DNA of 64,000 bases. Source: Massilia sp. Root418. Lineage in GTDB: Bacteria > Pseudomonadota > Gammaproteobacteria > Burkholderiales > Burkholderiaceae_D. Location: contig NZ_LMEC01000024.1 in assembly GCF_001425265.1 (NCBI RefSeq), forward strand, positions 124,001-188,000, read 5' to 3'. Shown here piece by piece: positions 6,175-14,685 of this stretch (the stretch's first letter is position 1; the number at the start of each line of letters is the position of its first letter). Made by a program: the position numbers and the translations under genes. The notes below the pieces were generated by a model. It searched no databases. It saw nothing but the letters and a program-made list of their open reading frames with translations, and was not told the origin of the DNA.

Positions 6175-8643
6175 TTAGAACTTCATCGACACGCGCGCGC
6201 CTATCGTACGCGGCGCATTATAGAACGCGCCGTAGATCTGCTGGGTAGGCTGGCATGGCATGCCGGTGTCGGTGCACAGTTCCACCACGTCCAGCTTCAC
6301 TTCGCGGTCGGTGGCGTTCTGCACGAACAGCTCCGCCGTGTAGGCCTTGTTCAGCGGCTGGAAGCGCAGGCTCAGGTCCAGCGTCGAATAGGCTTTCTGC
6401 TTCTTCACGCCAGGGTGGCCCGGCACGTCGTTGCTGAAGGCGCCGGCGCCGACGAAGGTTTCGCCTTCGTAGTGGGCCGAGATGCGCGGCGTGAACAGGC
6501 CTTTGCTGGTGGCGAAGTCATGTTCGTACTGCAGCGTGGTGGAGAACTTCGGCGCGTGCTTCATGACGCTGCCGCCCACGTCCACGTTGGGCGCGGTGGA
6601 GCCGCAGGACAGGCCCTTGGCACGCGCGGAGTCCACGTCGCAGGAGATGAAGCTGTCGTAGGTAGCGTCGAGCCAGGTGGCATTGCCGGTGAAGCGGTCC
6701 ACCTTGGTCGGACGCCAGGTCCATTCACCTTCCACGCCGTTCACCGTGGCGCCTGCCGCGTTGAAGTTGGCCAGCACGCTGTTCACCACCTGCGATTCCA
6801 GCTTGTCCTTGTACTTCATGTGGAAGGCAGCCAGGTTCAGGGTCAGCATGCGGTCCAGCAGGTCGGACTTCATGCCCAGCTCATAGCTGGTCAGTTTTTC
6901 CGGCTTGGTGGTGGCGCCGCCGTCGCCGATCGCCGGCGAGTGGAAGCCGGTGGTGACGGAACCGTACAGCAGGATCTCCGGACGCAGCTTGTACTCCACG
7001 CGGCCCAGCCAGGTGGCCTGGCCGTAGCGCAGGTCGGCGGTGTTGTCGCCGAAGGTGTTGCCGCAGGTGGCTGCGCTCACCACGCCGCCGGGGCCGATGT
7101 TGTGGGTGTTGATGGTGCCGGTGCCCGGCGTGACCAGCTGCCTGGCCTGGTCCGGCGTCAGCACGGTGGTGCCCAGCGGGACGTTGGCCGGCCAGTTCGG
7201 GCAGGCCCAGTTCTGGCCGCCGATGTCGAACTTGTGGTCCTTGGTGTAGCGTCCGCCGACGGTGGCTTTCAGGTCGTCGCTGATTTGCAGGCTGCCCTGC
7301 GCAAACACGGCTTTCGATTTCAGCTGGCGATTGCCCTGGATGAAGGACATGGCCGATGCGTACTGGCCCACGGTGGGACGCACGAAGATCACGTTGCCGG
7401 CGGCGATGTCCTGCTGCACGGTCGCTTGCGAGATCTGGCTGCGGTCGATGTCGAAGCGCACCTTGTTTTTCTCGCCGAAGAAGAACAGCCCGCCCACCCA
7501 CTGGAACGGCGCGTCGTTGTCCGAGCGCGCCTGCAGCTCGTGCGAGTAGCTATCGAACTTGGCCCATTCGGTGCGGTTCTCGGATTTGAAGCCGGGGAAC
7601 AGGCCGGCGTCGGCGTCGTTCACGTTGGCGCGCTTGTAGCGGCTCCAGCTACCCAGGTAGGTCAGGTCCAGCGCGTCGCTCGGGTGGTAGTTCAGCTTGC
7701 CCTTGAAGGTGGTGATGGACTGGTCCAGGTTGCCCGGGCTGTCGATCAGCGCCGAGCGCAGTTCGGTGCCGGCTGCCGGTTCGGCCGCCAGGTAGACGTT
7801 GCCGGCGCCCTGGTCCTTGTAGTAGTCGGCGATGACGGTGGCTTTCAGGTCCGGCGTGAAGCGCCACAGCAGCGAGGCGCGCGCGCCCATCTTGTCTTCG
7901 GCGCCGTATTTCTTCGCACCGGGCAGCACGTTGGAACCCTTGCGGAAGTCCACGGTGCCGTCATGGCTGTCCTTGATGGCGGCGATGCGCAGCGCAATGT
8001 CGTCGGCCAGCGGGATATTAATCATGCCTTGCGTCTGCAGGCGGTGGTAGTCGCCGATGGTGATGCCGGCCGAGCCGAACACTTTCTCGGTGCTGGGCGC
8101 GCCGGACACCAGGTTCACCGCGCCGGCGGTGGAGTTGCGGCCGTTCAGGGTGCCCTGCGGGCCGCGCGCCACTTCAACGTGGCTCAAGTCGTACATCAGC
8201 GCGGTGGCGCCCTGCGGACGCGGCGAGTAGATGCCGTCGATGTAGAAGGCCACGGCCGGGTCGCCCAGCTCCGTGTGGTTGGCCGAGCCGACGCCGCGCA
8301 TGTAGACGTGCACGCCGCCCGAGTCGCCGTGCTGCTCCACCACCAGGCTGGGCACCATGGTGGTGAGCGAGGCCAGGTCTTTCACCTGGTTGTTGGCCAG
8401 CGTGTCCTGGCTGTAGGCGGTGATCGCCAGCGGGGTTTCCTGCACAAAGGTGTTGCGGCGGGTGGCGGTGACGATGATCTTTTCCATCTCGCCGTTGCGC
8501 GCCGGGGCGGCTGCTTCCACCGGGGCGGCAGCGGCGGCCGGCATGGCCGTGGCCACGGCGGCGCCTTCCTGCGCGAAGGCGTTGGCGGTCAGAAGGGCGA
8601 GTGGCGCGAGTTTCCACATCGCGTGGGTGTGCGAGTTCTTCAT
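6175..8643 (-). CDS. TonB-dependent outer membrane receptor, probably for beta-glucosides
   Basis: An 822-residue outer membrane receptor. Residues 1-24 are a signal peptide ending AFA; after an Ala/Pro-rich spacer comes the TonB box MEKIIVTATRR, then the plug domain (about residues 60-175, with VYMRGVG, DPAVAFYIDGIY and VEVARGPQGTLNGRNSTAGAVN) and a 22-strand type barrel ending in a terminal aromatic residue (VSMKF). Placement between a GH1 glucosidase and glucokinase, under a LacI regulator, suggests it imports an oligosaccharide or aryl-glucoside; the precise ligand cannot be read from sequence. It depends on ExbB-ExbD-TonB. The 3' flank has GC-rich dyads (6118-6174) but no clear terminator. 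Confidence 0.93.
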   Translation of the reverse strand: MKNSHTHAMWKLAPLALLTANAFAQEGAAVATAMPAAAAAPVEAAAPARNGEMEKIIVTATRRNTFVQETPLAITAYSQDTLANNQVKDLASLTTMVPSLVVEQHGDSGGVHVYMRGVGSANHTELGDPAVAFYIDGIYSPRPQGATALMYDLSHVEVARGPQGTLNGRNSTAGAVNLVSGAPSTEKVFGSAGITIGDYHRLQTQGMINIPLADDIALRIAAIKDSHDGTVDFRKGSNVLPGAKKYGAEDKMGARASLLWRFTPDLKATVIADYYKDQGAGNVYLAAEPAAGTELRSALIDSPGNLDQSITTFKGKLNYHPSDALDLTYLGSWSRYKRANVNDADAGLFPGFKSENRTEWAKFDSYSHELQARSDNDAPFQWVGGLFFFGEKNKVRFDIDRSQISQATVQQDIAAGNVIFVRPTVGQYASAMSFIQGNRQLKSKAVFAQGSLQISDDLKATVGGRYTKDHKFDIGGQNWACPNWPANVPLGTTVLTPDQARQLVTPGTGTINTHNIGPGGVVSAATCGNTFGDNTADLRYGQATWLGRVEYKLRPEILLYGSVTTGFHSPAIGDGGATTKPEKLTSYELGMKSDLLDRMLTLNLAAFHMKYKDKLESQVVNSVLANFNAAGATVNGVEGEWTWRPTKVDRFTGNATWLDATYDSFISCDVDSARAKGLSCGSTAPNVDVGGSVMKHAPKFSTTLQYEHDFATSKGLFTPRISAHYEGETFVGAGAFSNDVPGHPGVKKQKAYSTLDLSLRFQPLNKAYTAELFVQNATDREVKLDVVELCTDTGMPCQPTQQIYGAFYNAPRTIGARVSMKF

Positions 8644-8735
8644 TTGTCTTTCCTCTATTGTCCGTTGATATTAATGGTGTTGCATAGCTCTACCGGCTAC
8701 TACCGCACTCCAGCTGACTTCAGCTCGAATTCATG

Positions 8736-10070
8736 TCATTGCTCCTTGATGAAGTTGCGGTACCAGTGGGCGCTGTCTTTCAAGGTGCGCTGCTGGGTGT
8801 CGTAGTCCACGTGCACCAGGCCGAAACGGCGCAGGTAGCCGGAATTCCATTCGAAGTTGTCCAGCAGGCTCCAGTAGAAATAGCCCTGCACGTCGACACC
8901 CTCGTCCATCGCCTGGTGCAGCGCGCCCAGGTGCATCTTCAGGTAGTCGATGCGCGGCTGGTCGTGCACCGCGCCCGCCTGCACCTGGTCCGGCACGGCC
9001 ATGCCGTTCTCGGTGATGTAGATGGGCGGCAGCGCGTACTGGCCGTGCAGCTTGACCAGCAGTTCGGTCAGGCCTTGCGGGTAGATTTCCCAGCCCATGT
9101 CGGTGGTGCCCAGCGCGCACGGCGGCTTGCGCGGCGGCGTCTCGGTGCTGACAAAGGCGCGGAAGTAGTAGTTCACGCCGAGGAAGTCGATCGGCTGCCG
9201 GATATCATTGAAATCGTTTTCATGAATGGACAGCAAAGAGCGGTCGATATTGTCCAGCGCCAGCTGCGGGTAGCTGCCTTTGAAAATCGGGTCCATGAAC
9301 CATTCCACCGAGCGCGCCCACTCCACTTCGGCGGCCTTGATGTCGGCGGCGGAATCGGTGGCGGGATCGGCGGTCCACTGGTTCAGCACGATGCCCAGCT
9401 TGGCCGACACGTTCTGCGCGCGCATGGCCTGCATGGCCAGGCCGTGCGACAGCAGCAGCTGGTGCGAGGCGCTGACGGCGGCGGCCGGATTGGCGATGCC
9501 GGGCGCGAACTGGCCGATGCCGTAGCCCAGGTTGGCGGTGCACCACGGCTCGTTGTGGGTGGCGATGGTGGCGACCCGGTTGCCGAAGCGGCGCGCCACT
9601 TCGGCGGCGTAGGCGGCGAAGTGTTTCGCGGTGTCGCGGTTGAGCCAACCGCCTTTGTCTTCAAGGGCTTGCGGCAAATCCCAGTGGTACAGGGTAACGT
9701 GGGCGGCGATGTTTTTCTCGGCCAGCTGGTCCAGCAGGCGCGAGTAAAAATCGAAGCCGGCTTCATTCCATGCGCCGCTGCCGTCCGGCTGCACGCGCGG
9801 CCAGGCGATGGAGAAGCGGTAGGCGTCCACGTTGAGCGAGGCAATGATGTCCACGTCTTCGGCATAGCGGTGGTAATGGTCGCAGGCCACGTCGCCGGTA
9901 CTGGCGTCGGTGATCTTGCCGGGAGTGTGGGTGAAGGTGTCCCAGATGGATGGACCACGGCCATCGGCGCTGGCGCCGCCTTCGATCTGGTAGGCACTGG
10001 TCGCCACGCCCCAGGTGAAGGTCGACGGGAAAGCCGGCACGGTGGTGGGAACTGCGTCAGGTGTGGTCAT
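8736..10070 (-). CDS. GH1 family beta-glucosidase
   Basis: Retaining beta-glucosidase of glycoside hydrolase family 1, 444 residues, the usual length. The N-terminal FPSTFTWGVATSAYQIEGG signature (about residues 14-32), the acid/base in THNEPW (Glu174) and the nucleophile in YITENG (Glu354) are all present, as is the C-terminal YFYWSLLDNFEWNSGY sugar-binding loop. There is no signal peptide, so it is cytoplasmic and must receive its substrate after transport across the inner membrane. It is the first gene of the minus-strand cluster and starts just downstream of a perfect LacI-type palindrome. Activity could extend to beta-galactosides or 6-phospho sugars; the neighbouring glucokinase favours unphosphorylated glucosides. 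Confidence 0.95.
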   Translation of the reverse strand: MTTPDAVPTTVPAFPSTFTWGVATSAYQIEGGASADGRGPSIWDTFTHTPGKITDASTGDVACDHYHRYAEDVDIIASLNVDAYRFSIAWPRVQPDGSGAWNEAGFDFYSRLLDQLAEKNIAAHVTLYHWDLPQALEDKGGWLNRDTAKHFAAYAAEVARRFGNRVATIATHNEPWCTANLGYGIGQFAPGIANPAAAVSASHQLLLSHGLAMQAMRAQNVSAKLGIVLNQWTADPATDSAADIKAAEVEWARSVEWFMDPIFKGSYPQLALDNIDRSLLSIHENDFNDIRQPIDFLGVNYYFRAFVSTETPPRKPPCALGTTDMGWEIYPQGLTELLVKLHGQYALPPIYITENGMAVPDQVQAGAVHDQPRIDYLKMHLGALHQAMDEGVDVQGYFYWSLLDNFEWNSGYLRRFGLVHVDYDTQQRTLKDSAHWYRNFIKEQ

Positions 10071-10086
10071 ATGCTCGTTCGGTGTT

Positions 10087-10100
10087 TGAAAACGTTTTCA
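10087..10100. promoter_or_regulatory. LacI-family operator of the beta-glucoside cluster
   Basis: TGAAAACGTTTTCA is a perfect 14-base palindrome with the central CG typical of LacI/GalR operators. It lies 17 bases upstream of the GH1 start codon, in the space shared with the divergent LacI-type gene. Repression of the GH1-receptor-glk run by the neighbouring regulator is a strong inference. Confidence 0.88.
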
Positions 10101-10244
10101 GAAGATGTGAGCATTTAACACCGGCTGAAAAATGAAGTCAATCATAATATTTTGAACAACTGTGCACTTTTTTACCCGGCAGACCGCCCGTGCCAGAGCG
10201 GGAATCAGGGCAAAAACGGCAAAAAACTGTGCTATGCTGCCCCG

Positions 10245-10258
10245 TGAAAAGGGTTTCA
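10245..10258. promoter_or_regulatory. Possible second, weaker LacI-type operator
   Basis: TGAAAAGGGTTTCA keeps the outer arms of the 10087-10100 palindrome but has a changed centre. It lies 22 bases upstream of the LacI-type start codon, just after a -10-like TATGCT (10233-10238), a position suited to autorepression. Confidence 0.5.
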
Positions 10259-10280
10259 TAAAACAACGACAGGACCGACC

Positions 10281-11294
10281 TTGAGCGACGACGTACACAC
10301 CTCCCCTTCGACTTTGCTGGACGTCGCGCGCGAAGCGGGAGTGTCGCCCAGCACCGTGTCGCGCATCCTGAACGGCACCGCCAAGGTGTCGGACGACAAG
10401 CGCCAGGCCGTCATGGCCGCCATCGCCCGCACCAAGTTCGCCCCCAACCTGATGGCGCAAGGCCTCAAGCGCGGCCGCTCGCAGACCATCGGCATCGTGG
10501 TGCAGGACATTTCCTCGCCCTACTTCGACGAAACCCTGCGCGGCGTGGACGACGGCCTGAAAGGCACCGGCTACGCCTCGGTGATCGTGTCCGGCCACTG
10601 GAACGCCGAAGAGGAAGCGGACCGCATCCGCCTGCTCCTGGCGCGCAAGGTGGACGGCATCATCCTGCTGTCGGGCCGCATGTCGGACGAGACCGTGCTG
10701 CAGTTCTCCAGCCAGAGACCGATCGTCTCCACCGGCCGCGCGCTGAACACGCGCAGCGCGGTGGGATTCAAGCTGGACAACGCGCACGGCGCCTGGATGG
10801 CGGTGCGCCACCTGATCGAACTGGGTCACCGCCGCATCGCCTTCGTGTCCGGCCCGGCCGACAATATCGACGCGGTGGAACGCGCCGCCGGCTACCAGCG
10901 CGCGCTGAGCGAGGCCGGCATCCCGGTCGATCCCAAGCTGATGGTCGAGGGTAATTTCCACGAAAACAGCGGCCTGCTGGCCGTCAACCACCTGTTCGAC
11001 ACCGGCCAGCAGTTCACCGCCGTGTTTGCCGCCAACGACCAGAGCGCCTACGGCGTGCGCCTGTGCCTGTACCGCAAGGGCATCCGCGTGCCGGACGACG
11101 TGTCCCTGGTCGGCTTCGATGACCTGCCCGGCTCCTCTTATACGACGCCGCCGCTGACCACCATACGCCAGCCGCTATACGACATGGGGCTGGTGGCCAC
11201 CAATGCGCTGCTGCGCCTGATCCACGGCGAGCCGGTGCAGGCGGAAGTGCCGCCGCTGGAGCTGGTGGTGCGCGAAACCACGCGCCGCCGCTGA
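10281..11294 (+). CDS. LacI family transcriptional regulator
   Basis: A 337-residue repressor with an N-terminal LacI helix-turn-helix (STLLDVAREAGVSPSTVSRILNG, about residues 10-32) and hinge helix ending in PNLMAQGLKRGRS, followed by a periplasmic-binding-protein-like sugar sensor domain (about residues 65-335). The start is a TTG with AGGA six bases upstream. It is divergent from the GH1-receptor-glk cluster and two operator-like palindromes lie between, so it probably represses the cluster and itself until a glucoside-derived inducer binds. Downstream, a strong hairpin (11297-11320) separates it from sodB. Confidence 0.94.
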   Translation: MSDDVHTSPSTLLDVAREAGVSPSTVSRILNGTAKVSDDKRQAVMAAIARTKFAPNLMAQGLKRGRSQTIGIVVQDISSPYFDETLRGVDDGLKGTGYASVIVSGHWNAEEEADRIRLLLARKVDGIILLSGRMSDETVLQFSSQRPIVSTGRALNTRSAVGFKLDNAHGAWMAVRHLIELGHRRIAFVSGPADNIDAVERAAGYQRALSEAGIPVDPKLMVEGNFHENSGLLAVNHLFDTGQQFTAVFAANDQSAYGVRLCLYRKGIRVPDDVSLVGFDDLPGSSYTTPPLTTIRQPLYDMGLVATNALLRLIHGEPVQAEVPPLELVVRETTRRR

Positions 11295-11296
11295 CC

Positions 11297-11320
11297 TTGC
11301 CCCCACGCTGTTGGGGGCAA
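11297..11320 (+). terminator. Stem-loop after the LacI gene
   Basis: TTGCCCCCA and TGGGGGCAA form a perfect 9-base-pair stem with a 6-base loop, starting three bases after the stop codon. No long T-run follows, so termination may be partial. Confidence 0.6.
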
Positions 11321-11404
11321 TTCAGCGGGTTGGCGCATGAAGGTTTACAATGATGGTCGTTTCAGCAAAAATGACTTTTCAGACTTAACTAAAAGGATAG
11401 ACAC

Positions 11405-11983
11405 ATGGAACATACCCTGCCACCTCTGCCGTATGCAATGGACGCCCTGGCGCCGCACATCTCGCAAGAAACGCTGGAATACCACTACGGTAAGCACCAC
11501 CAAGCGTATGTGACCAACCTGAACAACCTGATCAAGGGCACCGAATTCGAAGCCCTGTCGCTGGAAGACATCATCAAGAAGTCCTCGGGCGGCATCTTCA
11601 ACAACTCGGCCCAGGTATGGAACCACACCTTCTACTGGAACGGCCTGAAGCCAAACGGCGGCGGCGAGCCTACCGGCGCGCTGGCAGACGCGATCAACGC
11701 CAAGTGGGGTTCGTTCGCCAAGTTCAAGGAAGAATTCACCAAGTCCTGCATCGGCAACTTCGGTTCGAGCTGGACCTGGCTGGTGAAGAAGCCGGACGGC
11801 ACCGTGGACATCGTCAACACCTCCAACGCCGCCACCCCGCTGACCACCGAAAACAAGGCGCTGCTGACTTGCGACCTGTGGGAACACGCTTACTACATCG
11901 ACACCCGCAACCTGCGTCCGAAGTATGTTGAAAACTTCTTCAACCTGGTGAACTGGGACTTCGCGGCCGCCAACTTCGCGTAA
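11405..11983 (+). CDS. sodB: Superoxide dismutase, iron type
   Basis: Converts superoxide to hydrogen peroxide and oxygen in the cytoplasm. At 192 residues it matches Fe-SOD. Metal ligands appear as His27 (YHYGKHHQAYV), His in VWNHTFYW, and Asp/His in LTCDLWEHAYYID. The segment GGIFNNSAQVWNHTFYWNGL and LLTCDLWEHAYYIDTRNLRP are of the Fe rather than Mn type, though the metal cannot be proven from sequence. AAGGATAGACAC precedes the ATG, a good ribosome binding site, and an intrinsic terminator follows. There is no signal peptide. Confidence 0.96.
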   Translation: MEHTLPPLPYAMDALAPHISQETLEYHYGKHHQAYVTNLNNLIKGTEFEALSLEDIIKKSSGGIFNNSAQVWNHTFYWNGLKPNGGGEPTGALADAINAKWGSFAKFKEEFTKSCIGNFGSSWTWLVKKPDGTVDIVNTSNAATPLTTENKALLTCDLWEHAYYIDTRNLRPKYVENFFNLVNWDFAAANFA

Positions 11984-12008
11984 TCGCGAGGCGTCCGCTT
12001 CCTCCAAA

Positions 12009-12035
12009 AACCTGTGCTGCGGCGCAGGTTTTTTT
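12009..12035 (+). terminator. Intrinsic terminator of sodB
   Basis: AACCTGTG and CGCAGGTT form a stem (one G-T pair) with a short GC-rich loop, followed directly by a run of seven or more T. It lies 25 bases after the sodB stop, just before the next start codon. Confidence 0.85.
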
Positions 12036-12046
12036 ATTTTGAGCCT

Positions 12047-12724
12047 ATGAAAAATCTGAATGTGCTTGTCCTGGCGGCCTGCGTGGCCGGCAGCGCCCCG
12101 GCGGCGGAGAGCCAGTGCCACGGCCGTACCGCGGACGGGCGGATCGAGAACAGCGTGCAGCTGCCCGGCAGCGGCGTCAATTTCTCTGCCTACAGCGCGC
12201 TGGGCGCGTCGGCTGGACGCACTTACGCGCATTCGGCGGTGGTGCGCATCATCGGCGCATCGTACGCAGCGCTGGCGGCCTCGCGTCCCGCCACGCGCTA
12301 TGTGTACGGCGAAACGGGGCTGAAGAACGGCGGGCCGTTCAAGCCGCACAAGACGCACCAGAACGGCACCTCGGTGGATTTCTTCGTGCCGGTGCTGGAC
12401 GCACAAGGCAAGCCGGCCGTGCTGCCGTCCACACCGCAGAACCACTTCGGCTACGACATCGAGTTCGACGCCCAGGGCCGCTACGGCCAATACCGCATCG
12501 ATTTCGCCGCCATGGCGGACCATCTTTACGCGCTGCACCGCGCGGCGCTGGCGGAAAAGGCCGGCCTGGCGCTGGTCATCGTCGATCCGCGCTACCTGCC
12601 GCCACTGCTTGCCACGCCGCGCGGCCCCTACCTGCGCCGCCACCTGCGCTTCATGAAGAACACCCCCTGGGTGCGGCACGATGAGCACTACCACGTCGAC
12701 TTTGCCATTCCCTGCAAGCTGTAA
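12047..12724 (+). CDS. MepA-like penicillin-insensitive murein endopeptidase family protein
   Basis: A 225-residue secreted protein. Residues 1-20 form a signal peptide ending SAPAA. The region around residues 90-110 (PHKTHQNGTSVDFFVP) and the C-terminal HDEHYHVDF supply the H-x6-D and HxH zinc ligands of the LAS/peptidase M74 (MepA) type, which cut peptide cross-links in peptidoglycan. It is shorter and more divergent than E. coli MepA, so the bond cleaved is not certain. The start at 12047 is chosen because the hydrophobic signal begins there; the longer frame to 12014 would begin inside the sodB terminator. It stands alone between sodB and the TRAP operon. Confidence 0.78.
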   Translation: MKNLNVLVLAACVAGSAPAAESQCHGRTADGRIENSVQLPGSGVNFSAYSALGASAGRTYAHSAVVRIIGASYAALAASRPATRYVYGETGLKNGGPFKPHKTHQNGTSVDFFVPVLDAQGKPAVLPSTPQNHFGYDIEFDAQGRYGQYRIDFAAMADHLYALHRAALAEKAGLALVIVDPRYLPPLLATPRGPYLRRHLRFMKNTPWVRHDEHYHVDFAIPCKL

Positions 12725-12890
12725 GCCCCGTGTAAGCAATCTGTAAGCAAGCTGGAACATTCTTGCAATTCAGTTATCAACGACAACGCCCACAGGAGGA
12801 CAGCCGCCCCACCCTTGCCTGCAGCACCGCAGCATCGCATCAAGATTTATCGCTTTGTTCCATGTACAAAACTACAACAGGAGACACACG

Positions 12891-14018
12891 ATGAAGAAGA
12901 TCGACACCCCAGCCAAGCAGCCCCTCAGCACCCGCCGCAAATTCCTCGGCAACGCCGCTGCCGGCACCGCCCTCGCCCTGCCCATGATCGCCACCGCCCA
13001 AGCGCCCACGCAGCTGCGCTTCCAGAGCACCTGGCCCAGCAAGGACATCTTCCACGAATACGCGGGCGACTTCGCCAAGAAGGTCAACGACATGACCGGC
13101 GGCGAACTGAAAATCGAAGTGCTGCCCGCCGGCTCGGTGGTGCCCGCGTTCGGCCTGCTGGACGCGGTGTCGAAAGGCACGCTGGACGGCGGCCACGGCG
13201 TGATGGGCTATAACTACGGCAAGCAGAGCGCCATCGCGCTGTGGACCTCGGGCCCGGTGTTCGGCATGGATGCCAACATGGTGCTGGCCTGGCACAAATA
13301 CGGCGGCGGCAAGGAGCTGCTGGCCAAGCTCTATGCGTCCATTGGCGCCAACGTGGTGTCCTTCCTCACCGGCCCCATGCCCACGCAGCCGCTGGGCTGG
13401 TTCAAGAAGCCGATCACCAAGAAGGAGGACCTGAAAGGGCTGAAGTTCCGCACCAACGGCCTGGCCATCGACCTGTTCACCGCCATGGGCGCGGCGGTCA
13501 ACGCACTGCCCGGCGGCGAGATCGTGCCCGCCATGGACCGCGGCCTGCTGGACGGCGCGGAGTTCAACAACGCCTCGTCCGACCGCATGCTCGGCTTCCC
13601 GGACGTGTCCAAGGTGTGCATGCTGCAAAGCTTCCATCAAAGCTCGGAGCAGTTCGAAATCACCTTCAACAAGAACAAGTACGATGCGCTGCCGGCCAAG
13701 ATGAAGGCCATCATCGACAATGCCGTCGAGGCGGCGTCGGCGGACATGTCGTGGAAGGCGATCGACCGCTACTCCAAGGACTACGGCGAGCTGCAGTCGA
13801 AGGACGGCGTGAAGTTCTACAAGACGCCGGACACCCTGCTGCAGGAACAGCTCAAGGTATGGGACGAGGTGGTGGCAAAGAAGGGCGCGGACAATCCGCT
13901 GTTCCGCGAAGTGGAGAAGTCGCAGCGCGCTTTCGCGGCACGCGCCATGAAGTGGGACATGGACACCAACAATCCGCGCCGCATGGCTTACAACCACTAC
14001 TTCGGCAAGAAAGCCTGA
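12891..14018 (+). CDS. TRAP transporter substrate-binding protein (DctP family), Tat-exported
   Basis: Periplasmic solute receptor of a tripartite ATP-independent (TRAP) transporter, 375 residues. The N-terminus STRRKFLGNAAAG has the twin-arginine pattern, followed by an AlaGln cleavage region, so the protein is probably folded before export. LRFQSTWPSKDIFHEYA opens the mature DctP fold, and DLKGLKFRTNG carries the conserved arginine that in this family binds the substrate carboxylate. It resembles the mannitol/chloroaromatic branch (FcbT1-like) more than classical C4-dicarboxylate DctP. ACAGGAG precedes the ATG at 12891. The two permease genes follow at once, making a complete system. The substrate is probably an organic acid. 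Confidence 0.93.
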   Translation: MKKIDTPAKQPLSTRRKFLGNAAAGTALALPMIATAQAPTQLRFQSTWPSKDIFHEYAGDFAKKVNDMTGGELKIEVLPAGSVVPAFGLLDAVSKGTLDGGHGVMGYNYGKQSAIALWTSGPVFGMDANMVLAWHKYGGGKELLAKLYASIGANVVSFLTGPMPTQPLGWFKKPITKKEDLKGLKFRTNGLAIDLFTAMGAAVNALPGGEIVPAMDRGLLDGAEFNNASSDRMLGFPDVSKVCMLQSFHQSSEQFEITFNKNKYDALPAKMKAIIDNAVEAASADMSWKAIDRYSKDYGELQSKDGVKFYKTPDTLLQEQLKVWDEVVAKKGADNPLFREVEKSQRAFAARAMKWDMDTNNPRRMAYNHYFGKKA

Positions 14019-14097
14019 TTCCGGGACCAGCAGCTTCCGGCGTGCGGCGCAGGCAGCCGCGCGCCAGCCCGTCCACACACTGTTCCGGAGTCCCCGC

Positions 14098-14685
14098 ATG
14101 CAAAACGTATTGTTTTTCATCGACCGGGTGAGCAGCTGGATCGGCCAGGCATTTTCCTGGCTGATCGTCGCCCTCACCTTCCTCATTTCCTGGGAAGTGT
14201 TCGCGCGCTACGCGCTGAACCGCCCCAATCCCTGGGCTTTCGACCTGATGATCATGATGTACGGCGCCGCCTTCATGATGGCGGGCGCCTACACGCTGGC
14301 CAAGAACGGCCACGTGCGCGGCGACGTGCTGTACAGCTTTTTCCCGCCGCGCCTGCAGGCCGGACTGGACCTGGTGCTGTACCTGGTGTTCTTCATTCCC
14401 GGCGTGGTGGCCCTGGTGTGGGCCGGCTACACCTACGCGGCCGAGTCCCTGGCCATCAACGAGCATTCCACGCTGACGGCGAACGGGCCGCCGCTGTATC
14501 CCTTCAAAATGGTGATCCCGGTATCCGGCGCGCTGCTGCTGATGCAGGGCGCGGTGGAAATCGTGCGCTGCGTGCTGTGCCTGCGCGACGGCGTCTGGCC
14601 CTCGCGCGAGCCTGACGTGGAAGAAGTCGACGTGGACAAGCTCAAGGAAATGGTACACAGCGAAGACCTGGGAGAACAGCGATGA
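14098..14685 (+). CDS. TRAP transporter small permease (DctQ-like)
   Basis: A 195-residue inner membrane protein with four predicted helices (about residues 17-35, 52-70, 88-112, 138-158), the DctQ layout. The SWEVFARYALNRPNPWAFDL segment is the conserved motif of this family. The C-terminal tail is acidic (DVEEVDVDKL). Its stop overlaps the start of the large permease (ATGA), showing translational coupling. Confidence 0.92.
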   Translation: MQNVLFFIDRVSSWIGQAFSWLIVALTFLISWEVFARYALNRPNPWAFDLMIMMYGAAFMMAGAYTLAKNGHVRGDVLYSFFPPRLQAGLDLVLYLVFFIPGVVALVWAGYTYAAESLAINEHSTLTANGPPLYPFKMVIPVSGALLLMQGAVEIVRCVLCLRDGVWPSREPDVEEVDVDKLKEMVHSEDLGEQR

